DNA of 64,000 nt from Candidatus Binataceae bacterium (GCA_030041155.1 JASHOJ010000013.1:1-64000); one strand, 5' to 3'. Positions 1 to 8,973 are shown, counted from the first letter of the stretch. Made by a program: numbers and translations. Notes: a model not told the origin generated them from the letters alone.

Positions 1-22
1 GCCGCGTAGCAGACTCCAAACT

Positions 23-955
23 TCAGTGTTTCTTGTGGCGATGCAGATAGGTCCGCAAATGAGGCCGCGAATCGAGCGCGCGCTTCGTCTCATGCGCGTC
101 GGCCGAAACTTCGACCTGATCGCGACGATCCGATTCCTCGGTCTCGGCGGGCGGCTCGGGAGGTTCCAGGTACCACGGCATACTGATCACGATCAGATGC
201 GTGCCGCCGTACCGTAGCAGCGCGCTTCTAAGCCGCAGTGCGCGATGATTATGGAGCGCTTCCCACCAGTGTTTCCTTACCAGTTGCGGAATGATTATCG
301 CGATCTGGCGATCCGGAAATTCGTTTTGCAGATCGACCAGGTATTTCAACAGCGGTTGCACGAAAGTGCGAAACTTCGACCTGATCGCAATCAGGCGCGG
401 CGCGCGCGCGTGGCTAAGCTGCGCCGGCTCCTCGACAAAGCGCCGCCAGTTTTCGTGAAATTTGGTTTCCTCCTTTTCCGCGCCCGGCTGTTCCGTGTCC
501 AGATGAACCGCGACCACGTCCTCTGACACGCTCATCGCGAAGCGAAGGGCTTTCGCGGTGAGCAGGTCCCAATGCTCGGCCGCGATCAGCACAACCGGCG
601 GCTTGATTCTGGTCAGCTCCAGCGGACGGAAATTTCGGGTTTCGGCTTCGACGCGGTCATAGTAGCGGTGAACCGCTTTGAAGGCGGCGATCATTATCGG
701 GATCGCCAGGACGGTTATCCATGCGCCCTCGACAAATTTCGCCGCCAGGATTATCGCGAGCGCCGCGCCGGTCGTGACCGCGCCGACGGCGTTGATCGCA
801 AGCTTGGTGTGAACAGTGCCGGAGCTTAGCCGGCGGCCGCGGGGCGCGTTTTCTTCTTCGGAATTTTTTGCCGCATTTTTGCCCGACGTATTTTTCGCTG
901 ATGCATTTTCCTCTGGCAGCTTTCCTCCGCGCCTCTTCCACCAATGCATCACCAT
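23..955 (-). CDS. C-terminal part of an APC-superfamily permease (downstream of a frameshift)
   Basis: This 310-residue frame begins MVMHWWKRRGGK, which is the natural continuation of the permease encoded just upstream but in another reading frame. It has a charged Lys/Asn/Glu-rich loop (residues about 8-45), two membrane segments (about 53-72 and 77-95) and a soluble tail from about residue 100 that looks like the universal-stress-like tail of long APC permeases. Its ATG (953-955) overlaps the stop of the upstream frame (949-951). Either one base was lost and the gene is broken, or the two parts are made by coupled reinitiation. It is not likely an independent gene because the break falls between predicted membrane segments. 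Confidence 0.75.
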   Translation of the reverse strand: MVMHWWKRRGGKLPEENASAKNTSGKNAAKNSEEENAPRGRRLSSGTVHTKLAINAVGAVTTGAALAIILAAKFVEGAWITVLAIPIMIAAFKAVHRYYDRVEAETRNFRPLELTRIKPPVVLIAAEHWDLLTAKALRFAMSVSEDVVAVHLDTEQPGAEKEETKFHENWRRFVEEPAQLSHARAPRLIAIRSKFRTFVQPLLKYLVDLQNEFPDRQIAIIIPQLVRKHWWEALHNHRALRLRSALLRYGGTHLIVISMPWYLEPPEPPAETEESDRRDQVEVSADAHETKRALDSRPHLRTYLHRHKKH

Positions 956-2142
956 CCGGATTGCGACAGAGTGAACGCCAGGAACGCGCCGACCGCGAAC
1001 AGAGGAATCAGGCGATCGGTAATTCCGTCGAAGACCACGAGCAGCAGGCCGGCGGTAACCGCAAGAAAAATAATCCCGGCCGAGAACACCAGCCGCCGGC
1101 CCGAGGCCGCAAACGGCACCGGCAGATAACCGTCTTTAGCGATCATGCTGGAGAGCCGCGGCAGGTCGGAGAAGCTGGTGTTCGCGGACAGAGACAGCGC
1201 CATCAGGACGCTTGCGATTGTCACATAATAAAATGCGCCGCGACCCGCGATCGCCGCAGTCAGTTGCGAGAGCACGCTCTGATAACCGGGCTTGCTCTGG
1301 TCCATCGCCTCGATCCCGTAAGCGCGCGCCAGAAGCGTGATACATCCGAGCAGCACGCCGAGGATTACGACGATCGCGGTAAGGGTGCGATGCGCTCGCT
1401 TTACGGTCGGCTCGCGAAACGCGCCGACCCCATTGCTAACCGCCTCAACCCCTGTCATCGCTGTGCATCCACTCGCAAACGAGCGCAGGATGAGCCACAA
1501 GGTGATCGCCTCGGCGGCGCTGCGCAACGGCGGCGGCGCGACCACGGGATGCGGATGGCCGCCGCTTACGATGGTGCGCATGATTCCGATCGCCAACAGG
1601 ATCGCGAAGCATCCGACGAACAGATAAGTCGGCGGGCCGAATACCCATCCTGATTCGGTGACGCCGCGCAGGTTTACGACCGTGATCAAGGCCAGAACGG
1701 CCAGGCATAACGGGAGCGTGTACGGCTGAAGATTCGGGACCGCGGAAACCAGCGCTGCGATTCCCGCCGAAATTCCCACCGCGACGTTCAGAATGTAGTC
1801 GATCATCAGCGCCGCGCCGGCGAGCAGACCCAGGTTGGCGCCCAGATTCTCGCGCGCGACGATATAAGAGCCGCCCGCGTTCGGATAAGCCTCGATCGTC
1901 TGGCGGTATGAGATGTAAAGCGCGGTCAGCAGGCCCAGAATCGCGATCGTAATCGGCTCGATATAGAGCAGGCCCGCGGCGCCAACCGGCAGAAGAATCG
2001 TCAGGGCAGCTTCGGGACCGTATGCGGATGACGCAAGCCCGTCCAGCCCGAAGGTAGGAAGCCCCGCAAGCGCTCCGATCTTCTGTCTTCTCTGTTCGTT
2101 GGAAGCGAGGCGTCGGCCGAGGATGAAGTCGAGCGGAAACAT
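949..2142 (-). CDS. N-terminal part of an APC-family amino acid/cation permease (truncated by a frameshift)
   Basis: 397 residues from the chosen ATG (MFPLDFILGRRL); a longer frame reaches 2199 but family homology starts at this Met. The conserved first segment (GLDGLASSAYGPEAAL) and about ten membrane helices identify the amino acid-polyamine-organocation superfamily, which transports amino acids or other solutes across the inner membrane. The frame ends TLSQSGW-stop, exactly where relatives continue into the next helix; that continuation is found in the overlapping downstream frame. A single missing base between GG and ATG at 952-955 would restore one protein of about 700 residues. Substrate cannot be told. 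Confidence 0.8.
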   Translation of the reverse strand: MFPLDFILGRRLASNEQRRQKIGALAGLPTFGLDGLASSAYGPEAALTILLPVGAAGLLYIEPITIAILGLLTALYISYRQTIEAYPNAGGSYIVARENLGANLGLLAGAALMIDYILNVAVGISAGIAALVSAVPNLQPYTLPLCLAVLALITVVNLRGVTESGWVFGPPTYLFVGCFAILLAIGIMRTIVSGGHPHPVVAPPPLRSAAEAITLWLILRSFASGCTAMTGVEAVSNGVGAFREPTVKRAHRTLTAIVVILGVLLGCITLLARAYGIEAMDQSKPGYQSVLSQLTAAIAGRGAFYYVTIASVLMALSLSANTSFSDLPRLSSMIAKDGYLPVPFAASGRRLVFSAGIIFLAVTAGLLLVVFDGITDRLIPLFAVGAFLAFTLSQSGW

Positions 2143-2312
2143 GGCGCAGCGGCATCCGTCCATCAGCTTAGCGTGATTCAGCCCGGCAGGACGGAGCAAT
2201 ATTTTCCGCGAGATGGTGCGGCGGCGGCTAGAAGCCTACCGCTTACCCGATAAAGCTACGTTGCTATGGCGGCTGGTTTGCCGTCCTGATGACGAACTAT
2301 TAGATTCGGGGC

Positions 2313-2738
2313 GTGGACGTCCGCCTTCTCGCCGCTCTCAATCTGTTGCTTGAATCCGAGCGCGCCGGCGTGCTCGCGCTGGATGAACTCGCCAGGGAGC
2401 TGGAGCAGGAGGAGCTGCGCGCATTTCTGAAAGGAGCGCGCGACGAAGAAGCTCGCAACGTGCGCGAGCTTGAGTCGCTCATCACCGCCGAAGGAGCAGT
2501 CCCGTCGGCTGAGACCGGACCTTTCGCCGCCAAAGTAAGGGCGCTCGCGAATGTTCGCGAGCGGCTTGCGCTCCTATCGCGTGGTCAGGAGTGGGTTGCG
2601 CGCAAGACCGAGGACGCGTTGGCGCTCGCGCCCGAATCAGGGCCGATCCATGATTTCCTGACCGCGATGGCGAATCACCATCGCGCTGAAGTCGAGTGGG
2701 GCCGGGCGGAAGTGATCCGGCTGCTCGACGCGCGCTGA
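2313..2738 (+). CDS. DUF6306-like ferritin-like helical protein
   Basis: 141 residues with a GTG start preceded by GGGG. The sequence is almost wholly helical with two repeated acidic helices (LLESERAGVLALDELARE and DEEARNVRELESL) and the later stretch ERLALLSRGQEWVARK, a pattern I associate with DUF6306 ferritin-like proteins. The E-x-x-R/H-type positions (ESERA, DEEARN, NHHRAEVEW) could bind metal, but this is inference. It is divergent from the permease upstream and convergent with the next gene, so it is probably monocistronic. Function unknown. Confidence 0.65.
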   Translation: MDVRLLAALNLLLESERAGVLALDELARELEQEELRAFLKGARDEEARNVRELESLITAEGAVPSAETGPFAAKVRALANVRERLALLSRGQEWVARKTEDALALAPESGPIHDFLTAMANHHRAEVEWGRAEVIRLLDAR

Positions 2739-2756
2739 ATCCGCGCCATCGCATAC

Positions 2757-3359
2757 CTACTTTTGCTCGGGCGCGGGAACTTCTCTCATTCGCTCGGTCG
2801 TGTCGCCGTCAAATTCCAGATGCAGCGCGCGCACGATCATCCCGTGCATCCGCCACAGCCCGATCACATAAAAGAGTTCGAGGATTTGATCGTCGGCAAG
2901 ATGCGCCTTCAGCGCATCGAAGGAACCATCCTCGACCAGATTGCGTCCTACGATCTCGTCGGTCACCTGCATCACGGCGCGCTCGGCGGGCGAAAACTTG
3001 TCGGACAAGGTCCAGGTCTTGATAGCAGCGAGTTTTTCCTCGGGGATGCCAACCATCCGGGCGACTTTGAGATGCTGCGAATATTCAAACCTGGATTCGC
3101 CCACTACACCGGTGCGCAGGATGGCGAGCTCGCGCAGTTTGGCCGGCAGCTTGCGTCCGGGCTGCATCAGCGCCATCAGAGAATTACGCGCCTGAAAAAG
3201 CAGATCCGGAACCAACGCAAAGGTTGTCCAGTAATCGCCGGGCGTGCCGGTCGCGGTGCCTGGATTTTTGACCGGATCGCGATCACCGAAAAATTGCTTG
3301 TACAATTCGCGAATCTCCGGTGATGCTTCCTCGAGACCGACCTGTTTAAGCCGTCGCAT
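2757..3359 (-). CDS. carboxymuconolactone decarboxylase (CMD/AhpD) family protein
   Basis: 200 residues; ATG preceded by AAGGAG at good spacing. The core at residues about 75-115 (KLRELAILRTG then SRFEYSQHLKVARMVGI) is the CMD-fold helix pair found in AhpD-like and 4-carboxymuconolactone decarboxylase-like proteins. The redox Cys-x-x-Cys of AhpD peroxidases is absent here, with the His of SQH kept, so a peroxidase role is unlikely and a lyase or unknown role in small-molecule metabolism is more likely. It is a single gene, convergent with the DUF6306-like gene. Confidence 0.8.
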   Translation of the reverse strand: MRRLKQVGLEEASPEIRELYKQFFGDRDPVKNPGTATGTPGDYWTTFALVPDLLFQARNSLMALMQPGRKLPAKLRELAILRTGVVGESRFEYSQHLKVARMVGIPEEKLAAIKTWTLSDKFSPAERAVMQVTDEIVGRNLVEDGSFDALKAHLADDQILELFYVIGLWRMHGMIVRALHLEFDGDTTERMREVPAPEQK

Positions 3360-3510
3360 CGTCGCACTCCTTCGTTAAGCGGTTGGATCGCATCGATCGG
3401 TTTGGTGGATTGCCGCAACCAACTATGCAGACTTGACCAGCCGAAGCATGCGCGTCAAATCGTCCGCAGTTCGTGCGCAAATCGTACGATCCGGCTAAGC
3501 CTATAGCAGG

Positions 3511-4887
3511 CTACGTCAAAGCCGCGCGTGCAAGTTCGGATGCGAGCGCATCACACTGCTGCCGCAGCTCAGGCACCGCTACCGCCTCCCAGAAGAGTCC
3601 TTTGGTCACGGGCCCAAGAGCGAAGAGGCGCCGATCCGGGTCGTTGCCGACCAGCCGCAAATCCGGCGCGACCTGAAGTCCGAGCCCCAACGGATCGGGA
3701 AGCACCAGCCCGCGCGCCAGGAGTGCGCGAATCAGCGGATCCGGCATTCTGGCGAAATCCGCCGACGGTCCAGAGCAATTGATTACTCTTGCGACCTCCA
3801 CTGACTCGATCCTGCCGAGGCCTCGGCGCTCATAGCTCGCCTGAACCGAGCCATCGCGAATCTCGAATCCGCGGATCCGTCCGGCATGAAAGATGAGCTG
3901 TCCTAAGCGGTGTGCGCTTTCAATTCGGTCCGCGACTTCCGGCGCGATCCGGTGGCGATGCGCATCCCAGAACGCGCGCAGATGGCGCAAAAAGCGCGCC
4001 CGCTCACTCGGAGCCGCGCGGCGCCAAAGCGACTGAGTGACCGGGCGAAAGGCATCGATCTCAGCCTGCCAGTTAACGCCGATTGACTTTCCAGCAACAA
4101 TTCGATCCCGAGCAAGCCTGAGGAGCGCTCGCGCCGATGCTGGAGTCGAATCAATCGCGTGCTGCGCCGCGGATTTGCCCGGCGCATGATGGCGCGGGAT
4201 CAGGCCATGGCGCGAGATGGCGTGAATCGGTCCGGTGTGGCCGCTCTCGATCAGCGACAGCACCAGGTCAACCGTTGTCAGGCCCGTGCCAATCAGCATC
4301 ACGGGCGCGTCGGAAGCAAGTTCGCTCAGAGCGTCGGACGCCCAGGGATCGCGACGGTAATAGCTCGTGGAATAGAAGCCCGGATCCTTAATAGGCGGAT
4401 CGGCAGGCGGAAAGTTTCCGAGTGCAAGAACGGCGGAATCCACGTCGAGCTGACGGCCGGACGACAGCACGACGCGCAATCGGTCGTTATCCGCCGTAAT
4501 GTCCACGGCGTCGTCGGCTATTTTCTCGAGGTGTGAGGCGCGCGGATTTGACGAGGCATCGCGTGGCGGTGAATTCTCCAGCAGGTTGGCAAGATAGCGC
4601 GCGTATATTGGACGCGGCACAAAACTTCCCGAGGAATAATTGGCGTCTTTGAAACTTCGTCCGAGCCATCTGAGGAAGTGATCGCGATCGGAGGCGAGCG
4701 CGCTCATGTTTCCAGCGGGGACATTCAGCAGGTGCGCCTTGAGTTCAGTCGAATATGCGACGCCGCGTGCAAAAGTGCCGCGGCGCTCGACCAGATAGAT
4801 GTGGAAGCCGGGCGCGCCCTGGCGCATCAGGTTGACAGCCAGAATCGAACCGCTAAATCCCGCGCCTATGATCGCGATTGAACGCAT
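3511..4887 (-). CDS. FAD/NAD(P)-binding oxidoreductase (NAD_binding_9 / YdhS type)
   Basis: 458 residues from ATG 4887; a longer frame would run into the tRNA gene, and the dinucleotide fold GAGFSGSILAVNL begins six residues after this Met, so the shorter start is chosen. The pattern of Rossmann motif, then ERRGTFARGVAYST, then LNVPAGNMSALASD is typical of the FAD-NAD(P)-binding family PF13454. A second glycine motif (MLIGTGLTTVDLVLSL, about residues 165-180) suits NAD(P)H binding. It is probably a cytoplasmic flavoenzyme of unknown substrate, alone in its transcription unit. Confidence 0.8.
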   Translation of the reverse strand: MRSIAIIGAGFSGSILAVNLMRQGAPGFHIYLVERRGTFARGVAYSTELKAHLLNVPAGNMSALASDRDHFLRWLGRSFKDANYSSGSFVPRPIYARYLANLLENSPPRDASSNPRASHLEKIADDAVDITADNDRLRVVLSSGRQLDVDSAVLALGNFPPADPPIKDPGFYSTSYYRRDPWASDALSELASDAPVMLIGTGLTTVDLVLSLIESGHTGPIHAISRHGLIPRHHAPGKSAAQHAIDSTPASARALLRLARDRIVAGKSIGVNWQAEIDAFRPVTQSLWRRAAPSERARFLRHLRAFWDAHRHRIAPEVADRIESAHRLGQLIFHAGRIRGFEIRDGSVQASYERRGLGRIESVEVARVINCSGPSADFARMPDPLIRALLARGLVLPDPLGLGLQVAPDLRLVGNDPDRRLFALGPVTKGLFWEAVAVPELRQQCDALASELARAALT

Positions 4888-5025
4888 CGTGGATATTTCG
4901 CCCATCGGCGATTGCATCGCGAGATCGATCGGGGAGTCAAGGACGCGCGGGGCGGGAGCAATTGAGAGATAGGAACGCGCGTGCTTGCCCAGGATTGGTT
5001 GCGGCGCGATAATCGCGGTCGCGGT

Positions 5026-5103
5026 GGACGCATAGCTCAGCTCGGTTAGAGCACATGCCTCACATGCATGGGGTCGCAGGTTCAAATCCTGCTGCGTCCA
5101 CCA
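5026..5103 (+). tRNA. tRNA-Val(CAC)
   Basis: Cloverleaf read by eye: acceptor GGACGCA (5026-5032) pairs perfectly with TGCGTCC (5093-5099); D arm GCTC/GAGC; anticodon stem CATGC/GCATG with loop CTCACAT and anticodon CAC at 5061-5063 (valine codon GTG); T arm GCAGG-TTCAAAT-CCTGC; discriminator A and an encoded CCA end (5101-5103). Confidence 0.95.
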
Positions 5104-5301
5104 TCCAGTCTCTAGATTTCATTCCGCGGACGGGAAAATAGGGCTGACCAATCAGTTCTGATCGCCGCGGGACATCCCCGGCCAGAAACTCTTAGTTTTT
5201 GTCAAAAAAAAACGTTCGGAGAGTGTAACAAAATCTCGACTGCAAGCGTCTTTTCTTGGAGGCTCGATGACCCTGCTTTGTTATGGGGGGCTTTATTAGG
5301 G

Positions 5302-5817
5302 ATGGAAGATGAAAACTGCCGTTATCTGAGCGCGAAATTGGCTATCGTAGCTTTTTTCGCCGGATACATTCTGGCGATGCGGCCCAGTCCCGCTTGCGCC
5401 GGACTTGGCGGCGATGCTTCCTCGGTCGCTGCCGACGCCGCGGCAACCTCGGGCAAAATGTCGCAGCTTGGCGCGGTTACGCAGCCGCCGCAGCAGTCCA
5501 CGGCCATCTCCGCTCAGTCGTTCGTTACCGGAAACGGAGTCACGGTGCGCGAATATTCAGCGCAGTCGGGCCCGATATTCGGCGTCGCATGGCAGGGGCG
5601 CCGCCCGCCCGATCTCAGCGTGCTGCTCGGCTCGTACTATCCGGAATATCAAGCGGCGGTGAGTGCGCATAAAGGCCCGCTTGGGTTGCATCACGCGGTG
5701 ATCGAAGGACCCAATTCGATCGTCTATCTAAGCGGCCATATGGGCAGTCTCAGCGGCCGCGCTTATGTACCGAGCCTGGTCCCGTCGGGCGTCGATCCCG
5801 CGGCAGTAGTGAAATGA
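5302..5817 (+). CDS. secreted DUF2844 protein, partner of the DUF3443 protein
   Basis: 171 residues from ATG 5302 (a TTG at 5278 is possible; GGGGGG lies about 10 bases before the ATG). An N-terminal hydrophobic segment ends in PACA, so a signal peptide is likely, followed by GLGGDASSVAADAA, the start of DUF2844. The conserved body (VREYSAQSGPIFGVAWQGRRPPDLSVLLGSYY) fits the family. Its stop overlaps the start of the next gene (ATGA, 5814-5817), which shows coupled translation. DUF2844 and DUF3443 genes are commonly neighbours in Burkholderia-type genomes. The function is unknown; a periplasmic or exported partner of the next protein is inferred. Confidence 0.8.
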   Translation: MEDENCRYLSAKLAIVAFFAGYILAMRPSPACAGLGGDASSVAADAAATSGKMSQLGAVTQPPQQSTAISAQSFVTGNGVTVREYSAQSGPIFGVAWQGRRPPDLSVLLGSYYPEYQAAVSAHKGPLGLHHAVIEGPNSIVYLSGHMGSLSGRAYVPSLVPSGVDPAAVVK

Positions 5818-7370
5818 AGATTCGGAATTCCTGGAAGGTGTTCGCGCCGGTTATCTGCCTGGCGATGATCGCGGCCGCCGCGCGCGCGCAGCGCACACCG
5901 GATTCCGCAGCGGCTGATGCGCAGACCTCCTCCGCCGCGAGGCTGGTTTTTTCGCGGAGATCAATCGAATTCGGCGTGGTCAAAGCTGCAAGCATCAAAT
6001 CACTCACGATCAAGAACAAAAGCGATCTGTCAGCGAATGTGACGGTGAACGCTCCATCCGCGCCCTTCAGTGTGGTCGCGGGTGGCGGATCCTATTCGAT
6101 TGCCCCGGGTGATAAGGCGGAAATCTCGGTCGAGTTCGATCCCATCGCGAAGGGTACGGTCAAAGCCGAGATGGAAATTGAGTGCGACAACTGCAAGTCA
6201 GCCCAGCAATCCGTGGTGATCCATCTGAAGGGCAAGTCCAAGGTGGCGGCCGCGACGCCATCCCCATCCCCGTCGCCAACAAGTGGCGGCAACACGCTTT
6301 CGATGTCGGTGACGGCGGGAGCTTACAATTCGCTCGATATGCCGTTCGCATCGCTGACAATTTGTGCGACAGGAACCTCCAATTGCACGACGGTCAACAA
6401 TATCCTGGTCGATACCGGGTCATTCGGTTTGCGCATCTACGGCTCGCAAATCAGCGGATTGGGAATTGCTCCGAACACCAGCGGCGGGGACGAGATCGGC
6501 GAGTGCGCGTTCTTCGGCTCGGGTTCGACCTGGGGCGCGATCTCGACCGTCGACGCCGTAATCGGCGGCGAGCCCAAGATTACAATTCCGATCCAGGTAA
6601 TGGACGATAACGACGCGTTCGCCTCCGCGCCTTCCGACTGCACGCGCGGAACTGAGTTGATCGCGACGCCGGAGGAGGCCCACTTCAACGGTATTCTCGG
6701 TATTGGCGGATACTCCAACGACGCGATTTTCACCGACTATTTCAGCTGCGCGAATGACAGCTGCTCACTGCTCGAAACTGCCCCGAGCGCCGATGTAGTT
6801 CCGAATCCGGCCGCAGCCTTTCCGGTCGATAACAACGGCGTGGTGGTTAGCCTGCCTTCAATCTCCGCAAGCGGCGAACCATCGGCCACCGGCACGCTCT
6901 ACTTCGGTATCGGGACCGAAAGCGACAACCAGCCGGGCTCGGTAACGACCTTCCTGCAAAATTCCGACACCAATAGCGAGGATTTCCTCGATATAAATAC
7001 GATCTTTAGTGGCAGCACCGCGAGCGGCTTCTTTGACACCGGATCGAATGGATACTTCTTCAATGATAATTCGATTAAGCAGTGCTCGGACGGTTCGGGA
7101 TTTTACTGCCCCTCCTCGACCGTATCGGAGAGCGCGACCATTCAGAGCGTGGGCTCATCAGTTTCGGAAGTGGTCGATTTCAATATCGCGGATGCCGATT
7201 CGTTCAACTCGGATTACGCGGCGTTTAACGATCTGGGCGGCACCTACGACGGCGGCAGCTCCTATGATGGCTTCGATTGGGGCCTTCCGTTTTTTTTCGG
7301 ACGCACGGTGTATATAGGCATCGCGGGAGCGTCGTCACCCTTAGGCACGGGACCTTATACAAGCTATTAG
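5814..7370 (+). CDS. DUF3443 protein with Ig-like N-domain and pepsin-like DTGS repeats
   Basis: 518 residues. A signal peptide ends about residue 25 (AAARAQ). Residues about 43-142 form an abnormal-spindle/choice-of-anchor type Ig-like domain (LVFSRRSIEFGVV, then SVEFDPIAKGTV). A Pro/Ser linker (about 148-158) leads into DUF3443. That part has VDTGSFG at 199-205 and FDTGSNG at 407-413, with FNGILGIGG at 291-299 and a C-terminal LPFFFGRTVYIGI (491-503). These match the two active-site loops, the central motif and the C-terminal lobe motif of pepsin-like aspartic peptidases, with the two Asp 208 residues apart. Many Cys suggest an exported, disulfide-bonded protein. Peptidase activity is inference. 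It is translationally coupled to the DUF2844 gene. Confidence 0.8.
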   Translation: MKIRNSWKVFAPVICLAMIAAAARAQRTPDSAAADAQTSSAARLVFSRRSIEFGVVKAASIKSLTIKNKSDLSANVTVNAPSAPFSVVAGGGSYSIAPGDKAEISVEFDPIAKGTVKAEMEIECDNCKSAQQSVVIHLKGKSKVAAATPSPSPSPTSGGNTLSMSVTAGAYNSLDMPFASLTICATGTSNCTTVNNILVDTGSFGLRIYGSQISGLGIAPNTSGGDEIGECAFFGSGSTWGAISTVDAVIGGEPKITIPIQVMDDNDAFASAPSDCTRGTELIATPEEAHFNGILGIGGYSNDAIFTDYFSCANDSCSLLETAPSADVVPNPAAAFPVDNNGVVVSLPSISASGEPSATGTLYFGIGTESDNQPGSVTTFLQNSDTNSEDFLDINTIFSGSTASGFFDTGSNGYFFNDNSIKQCSDGSGFYCPSSTVSESATIQSVGSSVSEVVDFNIADADSFNSDYAAFNDLGGTYDGGSSYDGFDWGLPFFFGRTVYIGIAGASSPLGTGPYTSY

Positions 7371-7411
7371 TCAGTCCGGTCCTACTAGTCAGTCAGGTGA
7401 GTGACCGCGAC

Positions 7412-7453
7412 GACAACCTGGCAAGGCGATAAACTCAAGCCGCAAAGGTTGTC
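7412..7453. terminator. candidate bidirectional hairpin between convergent genes
   Basis: GACAACCT (7412-7419) is the exact inverse complement of AGGTTGTC (7446-7453), and inside it GGC/GCC can extend the stem. It sits between the convergent DUF3443 gene and the efflux operon. There is no clear T tract, so termination is only suggested. Confidence 0.35.
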
Positions 7454-8973
7454 TAAGGGGTAGCCAGCTCCTTCAGAAAGGGGCCCGGCTTGTGGAGATA
7501 CTGGTTTTCGTCATGCAGTTGCGCTTGTGACCAGCCGCCACCCAAGTCACCGATCAAGGTCGCGGCGTCAACGAGCCGGCTTTGCTGCACCTGGAGCAAG
7601 GTTTGCTCGTCGCTAAGCGCCGTGGCCTGGGCCGTCGCAACGGTCGTATAGTCCACGGTTCCGGCCAAGTACTCGTTGCGCGCAATCTGTGCACCGCGTT
7701 TTGCATCGGCTACCGCAGCCTCGAGCACCTCGGCCTGCTGGGCGAGGATGCGCAGCGCGGCAAGATTGTCCTCCACACCTTGGAAAGCAGTCAGCACCGT
7801 GGCGCGATAGTTCGCTACGGCCGATTCATACGCCGCCTTGGCAGCGGCCACCTGGGCCGCGCGCGCGCCGAAATCGAAGATCGTCTCACTGCCGGCAGCA
7901 CCAATCGACCAGAGAGTGTTGGCCGCGCTAAACAGACCGCCCAGTGGCTCCTGCAGGAAACCGGCCGCCGCTGAGAGAGTAATCTGCGGATAATACGCGG
8001 CCGTCGCGACGCCGATCGCGGCATTCTCCGCCGCCATGGTGCGTTCCGCGGCCGCGATATCCGGCCGCCGCTCAAGCAGAGTCGACGGCACACCAACGGG
8101 GATGTCCGGCAGTGCCGGCAGACCGGTGCTGCGCGGAATGTCGAGAGCCTCAGGATTCATGCCGGCCAGCACGGCGATCGCGTGCGCATATTGTGCGCGC
8201 GCGACACCCAGCGCGATCAGGTTGGATTGCGCGCCTTCGAGCTGAACGCGCGCGATGAACTCATCGGAAGGCGGGTAGAGGCTATAGCCGGCCTCCACCG
8301 CATTCGCGACCACGCGGAGATATTCCCTGTACTCCGCGACCGTCCTGGTCAGCAGTTCGATATCGGCGTCCGTCACATGCAGATCGATCACCGTGGTCGC
8401 TAGGGTGATTTGGGCGGATAACGTCGCATTGGCCAGCGTCGCTTCGCTTGCCTGCGCGTTGGCTTCATTCTCCTCGATCGTGCGGCGCACCTGGCCCCAG
8501 ATGTCCGGGGTCCAACTCAGCGCGGCTTCGGTCGTCCCCTCGGTGCTCTCTATGTAGCCCGTGCTGCTGGCGGGAGCACTGGTGCTGGTGCCGCCATTCG
8601 TCGCAGCGCTGAAGGGCGTCCGCGAACGCGTCACGGAGCCTGTCGCGGCGATGGTTGGGAACAGAGCGGCGTCGGCCTCGCGCACCAGTTGCAGCGCCTG
8701 TTGGTAGTTCCAATAATCGGCCCGAACAGTCTGGTTCGAGATGATCACTGTGGGTTCGAGTTGATCGAGCAGCGGATCCCGGAACCCGGTCCACCAGTCG
8801 CCCTTGGGGCCTGCATCGGCCGGCGCTGCCGGCGCCCAGCCGGGTATCTCCTTGTATTGCGCCCCGAGCGGAGACACAGGCGGCGGCCGGTGGTAGTCAG
8901 GGCCCACGAGGCAACCCGCGAGCAGCAGAGTAAGCGGCAAGAACGCCGCGTATGCGGCGGCGCGAATCGTCAT
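7453..8973 (-). CDS. outer-membrane channel lipoprotein of RND efflux (NodT/OprM family)
   Basis: 506 residues. The lipobox LLAGC (Cys21) follows a signal segment, and the mature protein begins VGPDYHRPP, the hallmark of OprM/NodT lipoproteins. Two outer-membrane-efflux repeats follow, the second around ARAAQVAAAKAAYESAVANYRATVLTAFQGVEDNLA. It forms the exit duct for the tripartite pump encoded upstream. The start overlaps the previous gene by ATGA (8970-8973). A Ser/Thr/Gly-rich stretch at about residues 122-145 lies where the family is usually shorter. Confidence 0.92.
   Translation of the reverse strand: MTIRAAAYAAFLPLTLLLAGCLVGPDYHRPPPVSPLGAQYKEIPGWAPAAPADAGPKGDWWTGFRDPLLDQLEPTVIISNQTVRADYWNYQQALQLVREADAALFPTIAATGSVTRSRTPFSAATNGGTSTSAPASSTGYIESTEGTTEAALSWTPDIWGQVRRTIEENEANAQASEATLANATLSAQITLATTVIDLHVTDADIELLTRTVAEYREYLRVVANAVEAGYSLYPPSDEFIARVQLEGAQSNLIALGVARAQYAHAIAVLAGMNPEALDIPRSTGLPALPDIPVGVPSTLLERRPDIAAAERTMAAENAAIGVATAAYYPQITLSAAAGFLQEPLGGLFSAANTLWSIGAAGSETIFDFGARAAQVAAAKAAYESAVANYRATVLTAFQGVEDNLAALRILAQQAEVLEAAVADAKRGAQIARNEYLAGTVDYTTVATAQATALSDEQTLLQVQQSRLVDAATLIGDLGGGWSQAQLHDENQYLHKPGPFLKELATP

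Noticed and set aside
868-1653. A 261-codon plus-strand frame opposite the permease.
   Set aside because: Its product is Arg/Gln/His-rich as expected of an antisense shadow of a membrane protein.
4888-5085. N-terminal extension of the FAD oxidoreductase.
   Set aside because: It would overlap the tRNA gene, and the Rossmann motif begins right after the Met at 4887.
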